Assembly: GCA_905221605.1 (NCBI GenBank)
Contig: CAJNDS010001269.1
Location: 288,501 to 352,500 of the forward strand
Reading direction: 5' to 3'
Length of the DNA stretch: 64,000 nt
Source: Symbiodinium natans
Lineage: Eukaryota; Sar; Dinophyceae; Suessiales; Symbiodiniaceae
Positions 37,063 through 45,872 of the stretch are shown piece by piece. Each line of letters begins with the position of its first letter. The first letter of the stretch is position 1. A program made the position numbers and the translations under genes. The notes beneath the pieces are model-generated. The model was not told the origin of the DNA. It did not search any database and was given only the letters and a program-made list of their open reading frames with translations.

Positions 37063-40000
37063 CTACTATGGCCCTTAAAATCTGCAAAAATATTCCTGCA
37101 CATGATCCTCTGAAACCCAAAAAAAGGGAAAATAAAACATATCCCAAAACCCTAGCTAGCGACCTTCGCGCAGTGGTGAAGGACACCCTCCCCGAAGAGC
37201 AGGGGCATCTCGGGAGGAATTCCCTGCTCCTCCAGGCAGTGGAGCATGGCCTTGGGGCAGTCGTGATCGATGGCGGAGTAGATTACCAAGATGTCGAAGA
37301 ACTCGGGCAGGGCCTCGCTCATCAAGGCCTGGAGCACCAGAAACCCCTCAGGCCCTAAACCCTAAACCCTAAACCCTCAACCCTAAACCCTAAACCCTAT
37401 AAACCCTATAAACCCTAAACCCTAAACCCTATAAACCCTAAACCCTAAACCAAGGCCTGGAACTTCGCCACATCGATGGAGATGAGCTCACAGAAGGAGA
37501 GGCACGTCACGGCCTTCAGGCTCCGGCCGATCCCCAGGAAGAGCCGGAAGTCGCCGATGAAGGTCCCGCCGTGCAGCTTCTGGTCCTCAAGGACAAAACC
37601 CTAAACCCCAAACCCTAAACCCCCAACCCTAAACCCCAAACCCTCCGTGCAGCTTCTCGTCCTTAAGGACGAGAGAGATGAGCCCTAAAAGGGGTTTATG
37701 GTTCATGTACGTTACGAGGGCTTAGAGTAGTACAGGGTATATGACTTATGGTTCATAGTCCTTAATAGGGAATATAGTGGTACAGGGTATATGACCCCCA
37801 TCTTAAGGTTCATTTGGTCCCCAAGGGTCGGGGCTCGTCGCATCGACGCCCTGGATCTCCTTCTCGATCTCATCAATCTCCTTGAAGGTTTACTGACGCT
37901 TGGGAGGAGTGGGGATCCTGGCTTCAGGCCTTGAGAACCCTAAGCCCTGGACCCTAAACCCTAAACCCTGAACCCTCAGCCCTGAACCCTGAACCCTGAA
38001 CCCAAAACCCAGAACCCTAACCCTAAACCACCTTAAACCCTGAAACCCCAAACCGGATCAAGGCTTGGCCCTTGTCCTCCGTGTCGGACTGGCTTACTTG
38101 TCTGGACGGAGACCATGCCTTCCGGGGTACAAGAGTCCTTATTTACCTAAGTAGCCCCCAAATAACCCCCAAATAACCCCTAAACAACCCCTAAATAATC
38201 CCCAAAATGCCCCCAAATAACCCATAAATAACCCCTAAATAACCCCCAAACTGCCCCCAAAGAAACCCCAAATAACCCCCAAAGTCCCTCATAAGGGTCC
38301 CCTCCTTTAGTCCCTTCAGTGCCTGGGTCATGCCGGCAAAGGCGACCTTCTTTCTCGAACAGGATCTCCGGGTTTGCACCGAACCAGTTCCTGGGATTCG
38401 GGTCGTATGGTTGTTTAGGGTTTAGGGTTTAGGGTTTAGGTTTAGGGTTTGGGGTTTGGGGTTTAGGGTTTAAGGATCTGGGGTTTACGGTTACTAGGAT
38501 GGCCCTTAAACCCCCTGTGGAAAAAATCCTAAACATGATCCTCTGAAAGCCAATAAGGGAAAAGCAGAAAAGTCCCTTAACGGCCTACCCAGGTTCGAAT
38601 GTAGAAGCAGCTCTTCACAGTAGCGCCTTCTGCGATGAGCTCTTGCCCAGGAGGATGAAACTCCGTGTCGCAAAGGTCGCAGATGTTTGCCAAGACTTCG
38701 GAAGGAAGGAGCTTCAGCCAGCGGTGCTTCGTCAAGCAGGTTCCCGTCAGAGCCAGGTTTACCTTGACACGAAGGACTTCCGACTTCTTCAACCAGCCCA
38801 TGAGCATTGACTTTGTCTCCTCCCTTTCCCGATTGTCGAAGACCTGCAGCAGGTAGTCGTGGACCCTTGACTGCAGCTCGCCGGGGACTCCATACACCCG
38901 CAAAAACTTTGCGACCAGCGCCAGCTGCTCCGTGTTTTTGGCGGTCCGCTGGCTTAGTTTCGCCACAATTGTCGAGACACCATTCACAGCTACACCCACA
39001 ACTAAGCTTGTTGTGGCCATAATGAGACACAAGAGGGCCCTCTCGTTGGACAGGCTCATGTTGATGTCTCCCAAACCCACGGTCGACATAACCGTGATTG
39101 CAAAGTACATGGCCGTTGTGTAGCGCTCTCCTCCCAGAGGCACAATACTTCCGAGTCCAACATGGGTTTCCCCTAGGCCCGCACGGAAGAGACTTAGAGT
39201 GTGTGTGTGTGTGTGTGTGTCTAGGCAAAAAGGAGTCTGTGCGCGACTCAACTAAAACCCTGAACCCTAAACCCTAAACCGTAAACCGTAAAGCGGAACC
39301 CTGAACCCTGAACCCTAAACCCTAACCATGAAGCCTAAAACCTAAACCCTGAACCCTAAACCCCGAACCCCAAACCCATCTCCTAGGGGCACGTCCTGCA
39401 AAGCTCCGGGATCCTTGGAGGCGGGCGTCCACTTTGAGTGCTCTCATGGAATTCGGGAACCAAAATCCTAAAGGACATGACTTCTGGTACCGATTCCATA
39501 TATTGCGAATATGGAACTGGGGACCCACAAGCCCATTTTTGTTGTTGCCTATTTCAATATACGAGACCCATGAGCTACCTAGGAAAAAAAGGGTGCCTTC
39601 TAAGGGCACCTAAACCCTAAAACGGGAACAAGGGCCTACTCTCGGTCCTAGCAGATAGAACAGTGGCAAAAGTCCGGGAGAAGGAAAGGGCTGCAAAGAA
39701 GAACACTAGTGTCCACCTAGAGCAGCCGTGCACCTTCGAAAATGGCAAGTACACCAATACAGCAGGTACACCTCTCTTTCAAGCGTATAAAGCGTTACTC
39801 AAGGGATAGTAGGATGTAGGGTTTAAGGTTCGTGGAGTGTAAGTCTGCTCCCTTAAAAGCCGCGGTTCGTTGGAGATGTCTAAGCCAAGTTTTATCCAGC
39901 TTTTGGTGGCGGCGTCAGCGTCCAAGTTGCTTCGGCCAAGAGACCACAAGGCACCTACAGTTCAAGTTAGGCTGGCTGAGTCTTAGTAGGGAATGAGAGA

Positions 40001-42764
40001 ATTAGGGCCCTATATAATCCTTAAAGGGTATATATAGGGCCCTCGTTCCCTCCTTCCCTACTAAGAACCAGGGGGTCGGTTTAGGGTTTCGGGTTTCGGG
40101 TCTAAGCAAGGTGTTTCCGGATTTCTGTGTCTTACGATTCGTAAGACACCGTGGGTGTGAGGCTTACGCGGATTCGTGTCAAGGACTGGAGGGTATGCGG
40201 CTGTTGGGCTGCAGGGCGGAGCCTGATTCTGAGGGGTCAAGGTTTAGGATTCAGAGGGGTTTAACGGCACTTTGGAGTTTTGGATGGGGTGCAACTGTTG
40301 TTCAAAGCTTGCAAGCTCGAGGATCATAAAGGAGCGAAATGCTTCAGGGTGCTTTTGGAAAGCCAACGCTTTTCAAAAATCGTGGCTCTTCATTTCCGAG
40401 CACACTGCTCCACAAGCAGTTTCTCAGTGTCACACCAACCGGACACCTGAATCCACTAAAGCTGTCCAGGCGCAGGCGGAGAGGTGCGAGAAGACAATAG
40501 GTAACATGAAGAGCTGGAAGAGCCACCAAGCTGATGACACCAGCGAGGACTTCCTTTCAAAAACTTCGCAATATACTTCCTGTCTTGCGAGCAGCCCTAA
40601 ACCCGAAACCCTAAACCCTAAACCCTTAACCCCAAAGCCTCTAGATGTAGCCTTGCTTTTTAAGGGTCGAGAGCCCCTATAGACCCAAAGACAGCTTAAG
40701 ATACTTTGGGAAGCTCTCTAAATTAGAGTCCCTTTTCGGGATCCCTTTTATTTGGTGCAACCTTATATTGGGTTCCCAAAAGGGAACCCTAATTTAGGAA
40801 GCTACCCATTTAGGGTTTAGAGACTAAGGTTTGCCATTCCAAGAATCATGTTGGCTTCCAGGCGGCGCAACATGGTGTAGGCGTCCCGAAAACGGAGGGA
40901 GCGTAGGACAGGAGAAAGGCCCAGCCACCTAATATAGGGCGCTTTAAATTAGAATATATATGTTTTGTTTTTTTTTTTTGGGGGGGGGGGGTTCTTAAAA
41001 TAGTAGAATCGTAAAGGGACCATAAGGGAATACCATTAGGAATTCTTCCGACCTCCTAGATTAAAAGGGGGATGGAGGCTTGTCACGGGTGCTGCTTGCC
41101 TCAGAGACCAAACGCCGAACTCGCGCTGATTGTTCAACAGCACCACATGCAGAGCAAGCGAAGGCACTGTGGCAAACAGGTCAGAGAGAAACCAGGACCT
41201 CTCTTTGACAACGACCGATGCAGCACCGAAGCCCCGTAATGCAAGGGCAGAATAGGTTGTTGTTTTTTTTTTTTTTTTTTTGGGGGGGGGGGGCTTGTAC
41301 AGTAGAATGATATGTGGGCCATAACGGAATCTTTATTGTAACTCTTCCAACCCCTAGATTCGCGGAAGACTGAAGTCAGAAGAACCGTGGAGATACGATG
41401 CTCGTGTCGAGGGACTGCAGGTAGCGCTTCATGTTGGAGCGGGCATCACTGTGTAGGACCTGCGTGGCATCTCGGTAGCCAGTGGTGAAGTTGAGGCCCA
41501 AGTCGATGGCCCAAAATATATCTGCAACAACTAAAGCGACCTTTAGATCCCAGTAGACATGATCATGGTAGTCCGCATCGGTGATGAAGGCCGCTTCGAA
41601 ACACAGGTAGAGGAGCTGCACAATGTGCAAGATGCATGCGAAGATCTCCCAATATTGGCGTGGCCGACCGTGTGGATCAGAAAAAGGCCATGACCAATGG
41701 AAGAGCCTTGCAGGCCTCCGCTGGAGCTCTTGCATCTCAACTTCCTGAAGCAGAACTGCGCTCCGTCGCCCCGATCGACCTGGGATCTTCGCGGAGCGAT
41801 TCTGACTGTTCAAGAGAATCTTCCTCACCTTGTTGTCCTCTGGTGGAGGGCTCTTAGTCCAGGATACGAGCCTCCTGAGGCTGCGAAGGGCTTTCCTCCA
41901 CGCGGGTACCGGCCCGGACTTCTGCGTCGGAGCTGCGAAGACACCCGGGACAATCGCCAGGCTCTCTGCCATCGTGACTGCGTCCTCCCCCTCACCATCG
42001 ACCCTGCACTCGAGCTGCATCTGCTCGCTGGCGCTGCCTTCGTCATCCTCATCACCCATGAGCGAAGACGTGGAGCGCTTCGGAGAGATCTCGTTCGGAG
42101 GGGCGGAAGGCACCACGGGCATCGGCGCATCGGGCAGGGTCGGACTTCCTTCTCGCGCGGATAAATTCTGGTCCTGGCTCTGTATCCTCTCCAAGCTGGA
42201 GCTGTTATACATCTTTCGAACCGACTCGACTGCGCTTGAGACGTCCGTCTGGGACCTTCCTGGCTTGCGCTGGGCTGTGACATCCGTGTGGGACCTTCCT
42301 GAGTTGCGCTGGGTTGAGGAAAACGCTGCCACTGCTTGCTTCAGACTAGCGAGGGAGCTTCGCCGGCCTAGGGGGCCCATGCTGTGACTCGGCCCAAGCC
42401 CAAGCCCCTGGACTCCCTGGACGTTCTCCACGCTCACGGCGGAGCTCAGCCTGCGCAACGGCTTCTTGCCAGGGACGCCCAACTGCCCCGCATGCCCGGC
42501 GTTCGTGGGCGATGAGGAATGGGTCCGCATCTCCTCCCAGAGCCCTGTCAGCACCGGTGGGAGGGCTTTCTGCAGCTCTGCCGGCAACGCATCCCGGAGA
42601 ACTTCCTCCACGGCCATCTTCACGGCCAGCTGCAGTTCTGAAACCATCGAGTTCGTGGCCTCATTGATGGCCTGGCGCAGGGCCTTCTCTTCGAGGCTCA
42701 TTGCACGCAAGCCGGCTACATCTGAGGACCCGGTACGTTTTATCAGCAGTTCGCTCTCTCTCAT
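36097..42764 (-). CDS. Voltage-gated, CNBD-containing K+ channel with ankyrin repeats (ten exons)
   Basis: Whole gene span, minus strand. Exons (plus coordinates, in order of translation): 42764-41397, 41200-41100, 40928-40840, 40530-40447, 39172-38589, about 37880-37820, 37684-37662, 37585-37457, 37328-37164, 37062-36097. All exon phases that can be checked agree. The product of about 1,200 residues has a long N-terminus, six transmembrane segments, a pore, a C-linker, a cyclic nucleotide-binding domain, ankyrin repeats and a C-terminal domain. The order matches plant AKT/KAT-type and EAG/CNG-type channels. It should carry cations across a membrane, opened by voltage and possibly modulated by cyclic nucleotides. 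An in-frame TAG lies 12 codons before the ATG. The nine introns are almost entirely repeats. Codon use is GC-rich at third positions. Confidence 0.93.
37063..37163 (-). mobile_element. Intron 9: a family G introner-like element
   Basis: The whole 101-base intron is one diverged copy: read on minus, TTTCCCTTTTTTTGGGTTTC, AGAGGATCATG, TTTTTGCAG, AAGGGCCATAGTAG. GTC occurs at both exon junctions. Confidence 0.85.
37164..37328 (-). CDS. K+ channel exon 9: linker and first ankyrin repeat
   Basis: Exactly 55 codons, phase 0. ALMSEALPEFFDILVIYSAI and DHDCPKAMLHCLEEQGIPPE lead to GVLHHCAK, the start of an ankyrin repeat (V-L-H-x-C-A-K). Donor AAG|GTCGCT. Confidence 0.85.
37329..37456 (-). repeat. 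Intron 8: telomere repeats flanked by an 11-base duplication
   Basis: CAAGGCCTGGA occurs at 37323-37333 and 37451-37461 (plus strand), spaced exactly 128 bases, which equals the intron length. Between the copies are about 13 CCCTAAA/CCCTATAAA units. Splicing removes the array and one copy. Confidence 0.9.
37457..37585 (-). CDS. K+ channel exon 8: end of CNBD
   Basis: Exactly 43 codons, phase 0: DQKLHGGTFIGDFRLFLGIG, RSLKAVTCLSFCELISIDVA, KFQ. G-x-F-I-G-D-F and the R-S-x-x-A-V-T motif correspond to the phosphate-binding region of a CNBD, here with GDFRLF rather than GEIALL. GC donor (CAG|GCCTTG). Confidence 0.9.
37586..37661 (-). repeat. Intron 7: telomere repeats between duplicated exon edges
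   Basis: On plus, CCGTGCAGCTTCTGGTCCTC then AAGGAC (37570-37594) and CCGTGCAGCTTCTCGTCCTT then AAGGAC (37645-37670) flank a run of CCCTAAA/CCCCAAA units. The intron is thus telomere repeat bounded by a direct duplication of about 26 bases. Confidence 0.85.
37662..37684 (-). CDS. K+ channel exon 7: 23-base micro-exon
   Basis: Acceptor TTTTAG, two bases, then LISLVLK, likely GA donor (AAG|GACGAG). It bridges exon 6 and exon 8 in phase. The exon edge and the following 21 bases are duplicated at the start of exon 8. Confidence 0.6.
37820..37880 (-). CDS. K+ channel exon 6: acidic insertion in the CNBD
   Basis: After CTTCAAG minus reads EIDEIEKEIQGVDATSPDPW. The donor is uncertain; two phase-1 candidates exist (CAGG|GCGTCG and TGGG|GACCAA). 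An acidic loop inserted between CNBD strands is the best reading. Confidence 0.6.
38148..38290. repeat. About 11-base satellite CCCCCAAATAA
   Basis: Roughly 13 units of CCCCCAAATAA / CCCCTAAATAA within intron 5. Confidence 0.9.
38412..38588 (-). mobile_element. Introner-like element family G plus telomere units at the start of intron 5
   Basis: Read on minus 38588-38502 is GTAGGCCGTTAAGGG to AAGGGCCATCCTAG with CAGAGGATCATGTTTAGGA inside, followed by CCCTAAA-family repeats. Its AG end is the element's own acceptor, but the next recognised exon lies further on. Confidence 0.8.
38589..39172 (-). CDS. K+ channel exon 5: pore, S6, C-linker and start of CNBD
   Basis: Acceptor GCCTAG; GETHVGLGSIVPLGGERYTT leads into the pore helix AMYFAITVMSTVGLGDI. 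The selectivity filter is T-V-G-L-G-D rather than T-V-G-Y-G-D. S6 follows (LCLIMATTSLVVGVAVNGVS), then a long helical C-linker (REREETKSMLMGWLKKSEVL) and the first CNBD strands (EFHPPGQELIAEGATVKSCF). The donor TGG|GTAGGC lies exactly at the start of an introner copy. 584 bases, phase 1 in, phase 0 out. Confidence 0.93.
39173..40446. other. Intron 4 of the K+ channel: repeats, no exon recognised
   Basis: Contains a (GT)n run at 39198-39220, CCCTAAA-like units at 39250-39375 and a family I element at 39985-40065 (AGTAGGGAATGAGAGAATTA / CCCTCCTTCCCTACTA). Confidence 0.75.
40447..40530 (-). CDS. K+ channel exon 4: S5
   Basis: Minus reads WWLFQLFMLPIVFSHLSACA then WTALVDS. H-x-x-A-C-x-W is the conserved end of S5 in CNBD channels. 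Donor CAG|GTGTCC (phase 1) fits exon 5. Confidence 0.9.
40690..40806. mobile_element. Inverted-repeat element, family K
   Basis: GGGAAGCTCTCTAAATTAGA with GTCCCTTTTCGGGA on the left; TCCCAAAAGGGAACCCTAAT then TTAGGAAGCTACC on the right. Lies in intron 3. Confidence 0.75.
40840..40928 (-). CDS. K+ channel exon 3: S4 voltage sensor and S4-S5 linker
   Basis: Minus reads WLGLSPVLRSLRFRDAYTML then RRLEANMIL. Arg at repeated intervals marks S4. R-R-L-E-A-N-M resembles the S4-S5 linker of the family. Likely GA donor (CTTG|GAATGG), phase 1. Confidence 0.85.
40929..41099 (-). mobile_element. Intron 2, occupied by a second family F element
   Basis: Poly(T)-poly(G) at 40970-40993 and the tail GGGACCATAAGGGAATACCA at about 41018, ending TTCTTCCGACCTCCTAGA. 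Introns 1 and 2 therefore carry the same repeat in the same orientation. Confidence 0.8.
41100..41200 (-). CDS. K+ channel exon 2: S3
   Basis: Minus reads RSWFLSDLFATVPSLALHVV then LLNNQREFGVWSLR. S-W-F-x-x-D-L is the classic start of S3 in CNBD channels. The donor is GC (AG|GCAAGC), phase 2, and fits the next acceptor (TTAG|G). Confidence 0.85.
41201..41396 (-). mobile_element. Intron 1, occupied by a family F element
   Basis: Read on minus: tail TAGGGGTTGGAAGAG, GCCCACATATCATTCTACTG, then about 10 C and about 18 A (plus coordinates 41257-41360). The same arrangement fills intron 2. Confidence 0.8.
41397..42764 (-). CDS. K+ channel exon 1: N-terminus, S1 and S2
   Basis: 456 codons. The first 330 residues are hydrophilic, Ser/Arg-rich and probably disordered, with an amphipathic stretch near residues 25-75 (SLEEKALRQAINEATNSMVS). 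S1 is near residues 370-395 (ILHIVQLLYLCFEAAFI) and S2 near 410-435 (VALVVADIFWAIDLGLNFTT). Donor ATC|GTATCT gives phase 0. Alternatively, an acceptor CCTATAG just before CACACAGCC (42789) would let upstream exons splice in frame. Confidence 0.9.
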
Positions 42765-42804
42765 CTTCTCTGATACGGCTGTGTGCTATAGGCTCTGTTG
42801 TCAC

Positions 42805-43008
42805 TCAGTCTCGTTCTAAAAATCTTGGCAGGGCTGTCATCGTGTCTGAGGGCATCTGACAAGGCTTTTTGCTGTGGCAACTGACAGTGCGGTTTCCACG
42901 GGTCAAAAACACTAGGCAAGTACTGAACGGCGGCGGTTTGCAGCCATGGTGTCTCACTTCGTCTTCGCTTAGCTCGGTGGAATACAAAGTTTTCGCGGAG
43001 CCACAGTC
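42805..43008 (-). CDS. Terminal-type exon just upstream of the K+ channel
   Basis: Acceptor TTCAG, then DCGSAKTLYSTELSEDEVRH, HGCKPPPFSTCLVFLTRGNR and a TGA at 42805-42807; 67 codons, phase 0. It follows 43109-43219 in phase. Its stop is 40 bases from the channel ATG. Either it ends a separate gene or it is an alternative exon. Confidence 0.55.
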   Translation of the reverse strand, partial: DCGSAKTLYSTELSEDEVRHHGCKPPPFSTCLVFLTRGNRTVSCHSKKPCQMPSDTMTALPRFLERD

Positions 43009-43108
43009 CTGAACAAGAAGCGCATGCGCCAAACCCTCACAATACTCGCCTCGGTCAGTAGAACCCTAAATTTTAAACCCTGACAGCCGCAAGCCCTACA
43101 CCCTCAAC

Positions 43109-43219
43109 CATATCAGATGTATCATTATGCAGACGAAAGCAGAAGAGGCTGGTGAAGCCATGCGACATGGTGCTGCGCGCACATTCGGCCGCCACCGCGC
43201 CCCGCACTGAGGAACAGAG
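43109..43219 (-). CDS. Exon, unidentified
   Basis: Exactly 37 codons, phase 0: LCSSVRGAVAAECARSTMSH then GFTSLFCFRLHNDTSDM. Acceptor AAGTAAG, donor ATG|GTTGAG. It could splice to 42805-43008 or, in frame, to an acceptor at 42790 inside the K+ channel 5' region. Confidence 0.75.
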
Positions 43220-43699
43220 CTTACTTAAGGTCTCATAGGGGGAAGATAAGGATTTTAAATGGGATTTAGGGGGTTCATGCCACAGTACTTCCTGATGTGG
43301 CTCAGAGCCCGGGATTGTCAAAACTGTAAGTGGGTTCTGGTGCATCCTCAGCCTTGAAGCGGAGGATTCCAGCGTGTTCGAAGCTCGATACTAAGCAACG
43401 CGTTTTAAGGTGCCAGGCCTCTCAACCGCCTTCAAGTGTGTCGGGGGAAGGGTTTAGGGTTTAAGGTTTAGGGTTTAGGGTTTAGGGTTGAGGGTTGAGG
43501 GTTTAGGGGATCACACCCCCTATACCGCACTAGGTGGCTGGCCAGGGGCTTCGCAGCGCTCGGCCAGCAGATTCAATGCCTTTTGCGAGGACATTCTCGG
43601 TTCTTGGGTTCAGGGTTGCCTGGAGAACCCACCCTCATCTTCTAACGCACCGGCACGAGGCCTCATATACATGCCTAAACCCGAAGCCTTGCTGCATGC

Positions 43700-43755
43700 C
43701 AGGGTTTAGGGTTTAGGGTTTAGGGTTTAGGGTTTAGGGTTTAGGGTTTAGGGAG
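43700..43755 (+). repeat. TTTAGGG array (about 8 units)
   Basis: Perfect units directly 3' (minus sense) of the exon at 43777-43857, hence in its intron. Confidence 0.95.
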
Positions 43756-43776
43756 TTTGCGAAACTAATCCTATGC

Positions 43777-43857
43777 CTCTCGTGCAGTAGGAGGCTTCCA
43801 CAGCTGCCGGCGTCCATAGAAAGGCCGGCTACTTGACACGATTTGCTTGTCCAGTTT
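43777..43857 (-). CDS. Exon, unidentified
   Basis: Exactly 27 codons, phase 0: KLDKQIVSSSRPFYGRRQLW then KPPTARE. Acceptor TTTCTAG, GC donor (GAG|GCATAG). Confidence 0.8.
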
Positions 43858-44136
43858 CTAGGAATCTCTGTGGCCTTTTATAGGGCTTCGGGTTGAGGGT
43901 TATAGGGGTCTAGGGCCGAGGCTTTCTGGGACACGTACTCGGCGACTAAGAGGAAAACTTCGGCGGCGTAAACTGTAAGTAAACACCGCCTCCTGTTGGC
44001 TGCCCCTCCCATGGGTTAACCAAGGCATCCCCGCCGCTAAGGGCTTCCACCTAGGGTAAACCCCAAACCCTAAAACCCCCCCCCCCCCCCCCAAAAGCGA
44101 GGATTTGTACCCTTTCAAAGGGGAACGAGGTTCCTC

Positions 44137-44273
44137 TAGGCTCACAGGCTACGGGTAATTATATAGCTGGGGTTATAAGCAGGGAACCTCCAGCTAGAAA
44201 AGGCTGTACCTCAATTTGGGGTTCGTATCGCCCTACTTGTTAACTACCCATGAACCTACTTGAGGCACATGGA
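44137..44273. mobile_element. Family C foldback element
   Basis: AGGCTCACAGGCTACGGGTA at the left, TAACTACCCATGAACCTACT at the right. Confidence 0.65.
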
Positions 44274-44379
44274 TGTTCCTTTTGAAATATACAACGGGCA
44301 CAATACACTCATCTTCTTTTCTTCGAAGGAGATAGAAAGCAACTGGCCAGGCAACGACCCTCAGAGTAGTTCCTGAAAT

Positions 44380-44441
44380 GCCCCTTGCCTTGGCCCAGTG
44401 GAAGGAAGCACCGAATCCTTTTGCAAGAATGGCAAGCCTCG
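44380..44441 (+). CDS. Candidate exon (plus)
   Basis: VPEMPLALAQWKEAPNPFAR then MASL before a GT donor (CTCG|GTACAG). Confidence 0.45.
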
Positions 44442-44679
44442 GTACAGTGCCCTAACCGCAGCCCCTAGACCCCTGGCTAAAGGGCTTTAAAAGGCCTTGG
44501 GAAAGCTAGGCTGGCCACTTTTTTTTCAAACCATATGATAATTCAACATCTGGGTTTTGCAGGGATTGTGCCCATTTTGGGGCTACTTATATTAAGGGTG
44601 ATGGCCATTCATATTTTGTTTACTTACTGTCATTCTACTATTATTGATGTTTTTGTTTGGTGGGGGGGGCACACGAAGC

Positions 44680-44775
44680 ATGCCACTCCACAGGGACAAA
44701 TCAGAGCTCCGCGATTCCAACGGCAAAACAACCTCCGGGAGTTTGAGATGCAGGAGCTCCGCATCAGAGCTTAGG
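44680..44775 (+). CDS. Candidate exon (plus), charged
   Basis: TPQGQIRAPRFQRQNNLREF then EMQELRIRA, ending in GCTTAGG-type repeats. Confidence 0.45.
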
Positions 44776-44880
44776 GCTTAGGGCTCAGGGCTCAAGGCTT
44801 AGGGCTTAGGCCCTATAGGGCTTAGGGCTTAGGGCTTGGGGTTTAGGGTTTGGGTTTAGGGTTTAGGGCGGGTTGAAGAA

Positions 44881-44963
44881 ATGAGGAAACCTCACATCAG
44901 CGAAGCATTCCACTACTGGAGAGGCAAGGAGAGCAGGCCCGTGGAGAAGGAGCAGACAACCAG
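44881..44963 (+). CDS. Candidate exon (plus), charged
   Basis: RKPHISEAFHYWRGKESRPV then EKEQTTS. Good codon use; enclosed by degenerate TTTAGGG and CCCTAAA sequence. Confidence 0.55.
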
Positions 44964-45270
44964 TGGCCCTAAACCCTAAAATCTAAAGCCTGAACACAGA
45001 GCACGAATAGTGGCTGTAGAGTGTAGACTCCTGGACTCTCCAGCTTTGGGAACTCTACTCTAAATAAACTCCAGGTCTTAAAGCCTAAACTATGGAGTTC
45101 GAGCTGTTCGCGCTGTGGGGTATGAGGGTAGATATCCGTTGCAGAGCTGATGGCTGTCAGCAGAGTGTTTCGGGTGCAGGTTTCGGGTTTCGGGAAGCTC
45201 TTGGGCTTTGAGAGGCTTCGGGTTTGTGGACGGACGGAAGATGATCACTGCGCACAAATCCCAAACTTAC

Positions 45271-45439
45271 AGCTTGCCGAGGCTCCACTGGTTCACTTCA
45301 CACTCTGCCTTCAGTAATCGGGTTCGGATTTTTGGGTTCATGGTTGAGAAGCATGTAGCAGGCTGAGCTGACAAAGCTGGGTTGAGGAGTCGGGGCCCAA
45401 AGAACATACGACGGAACCGCCATGAGCCTACCCACGCCT
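45271..45439 (-). CDS. Exon, unidentified
   Basis: Acceptor TTCAG and a perfect donor GCT|GTAAGTTT; 55 codons: EAWVGSWRFRRMFFGPRLLN, PALSAQPATCFSTMNPKIRT, RLLKAECEVNQWSLGK. Basic and aromatic. Not recognised. Confidence 0.75.
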
Positions 45440-45554
45440 CTGAACCCCTTATTCCTAAACCCCGAACCACAAACCGTAAACCCGAACTCCTACACCCTGG
45501 TTCTGGGGCCCCGACATCCCGGGACTTGGCTGCAAGCTAGCTTCATGCATCTCG

Positions 45555-45642
45555 GCCTTCAGGGTTTGGGTTTAGGGTTTAGGGTTTAGGGTTTTTAGGG
45601 TTTTTAGGGTTTAGGGTTTAGGGTTTAGGGTTTAGGGTTAGG
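45555..45642 (+). repeat. TTTAGGG array
   Basis: About 11 units, two as TTTTTAGGG. Confidence 0.95.
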
Positions 45643-45794
45643 GGGTGTACCAACAAAAACACCAGCTCCTGCAACCCATACTCTTAACAACCAGGCCCAG
45701 GAACCGCACCCCCGCCCCCCACCCATCAAAGGGCACAAGGCTAATCATAACAACAGAAGCTCAAGCACTAGACCAACGTGCTGACGAGATTGAC

Positions 45795-45872
45795 TCTCTC
45801 GCTCTCTCTCGCTCACATACCTCTGTGTCTGTCCCTCTCTCTCGCTCTCTCGCTCTCTCTCGCTCTCTCTGG
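45795..45872. repeat. (TC)n/(CTCTCG)n microsatellite
   Basis: CTCTCGCTCTCTCTCGCTCT and similar. Confidence 0.95.

Noticed and set aside
41697-42387. Long plus-strand frames (155 and 185 codons)
   Set aside because: They are antisense shadows of the GC-rich K+ channel exon 1.
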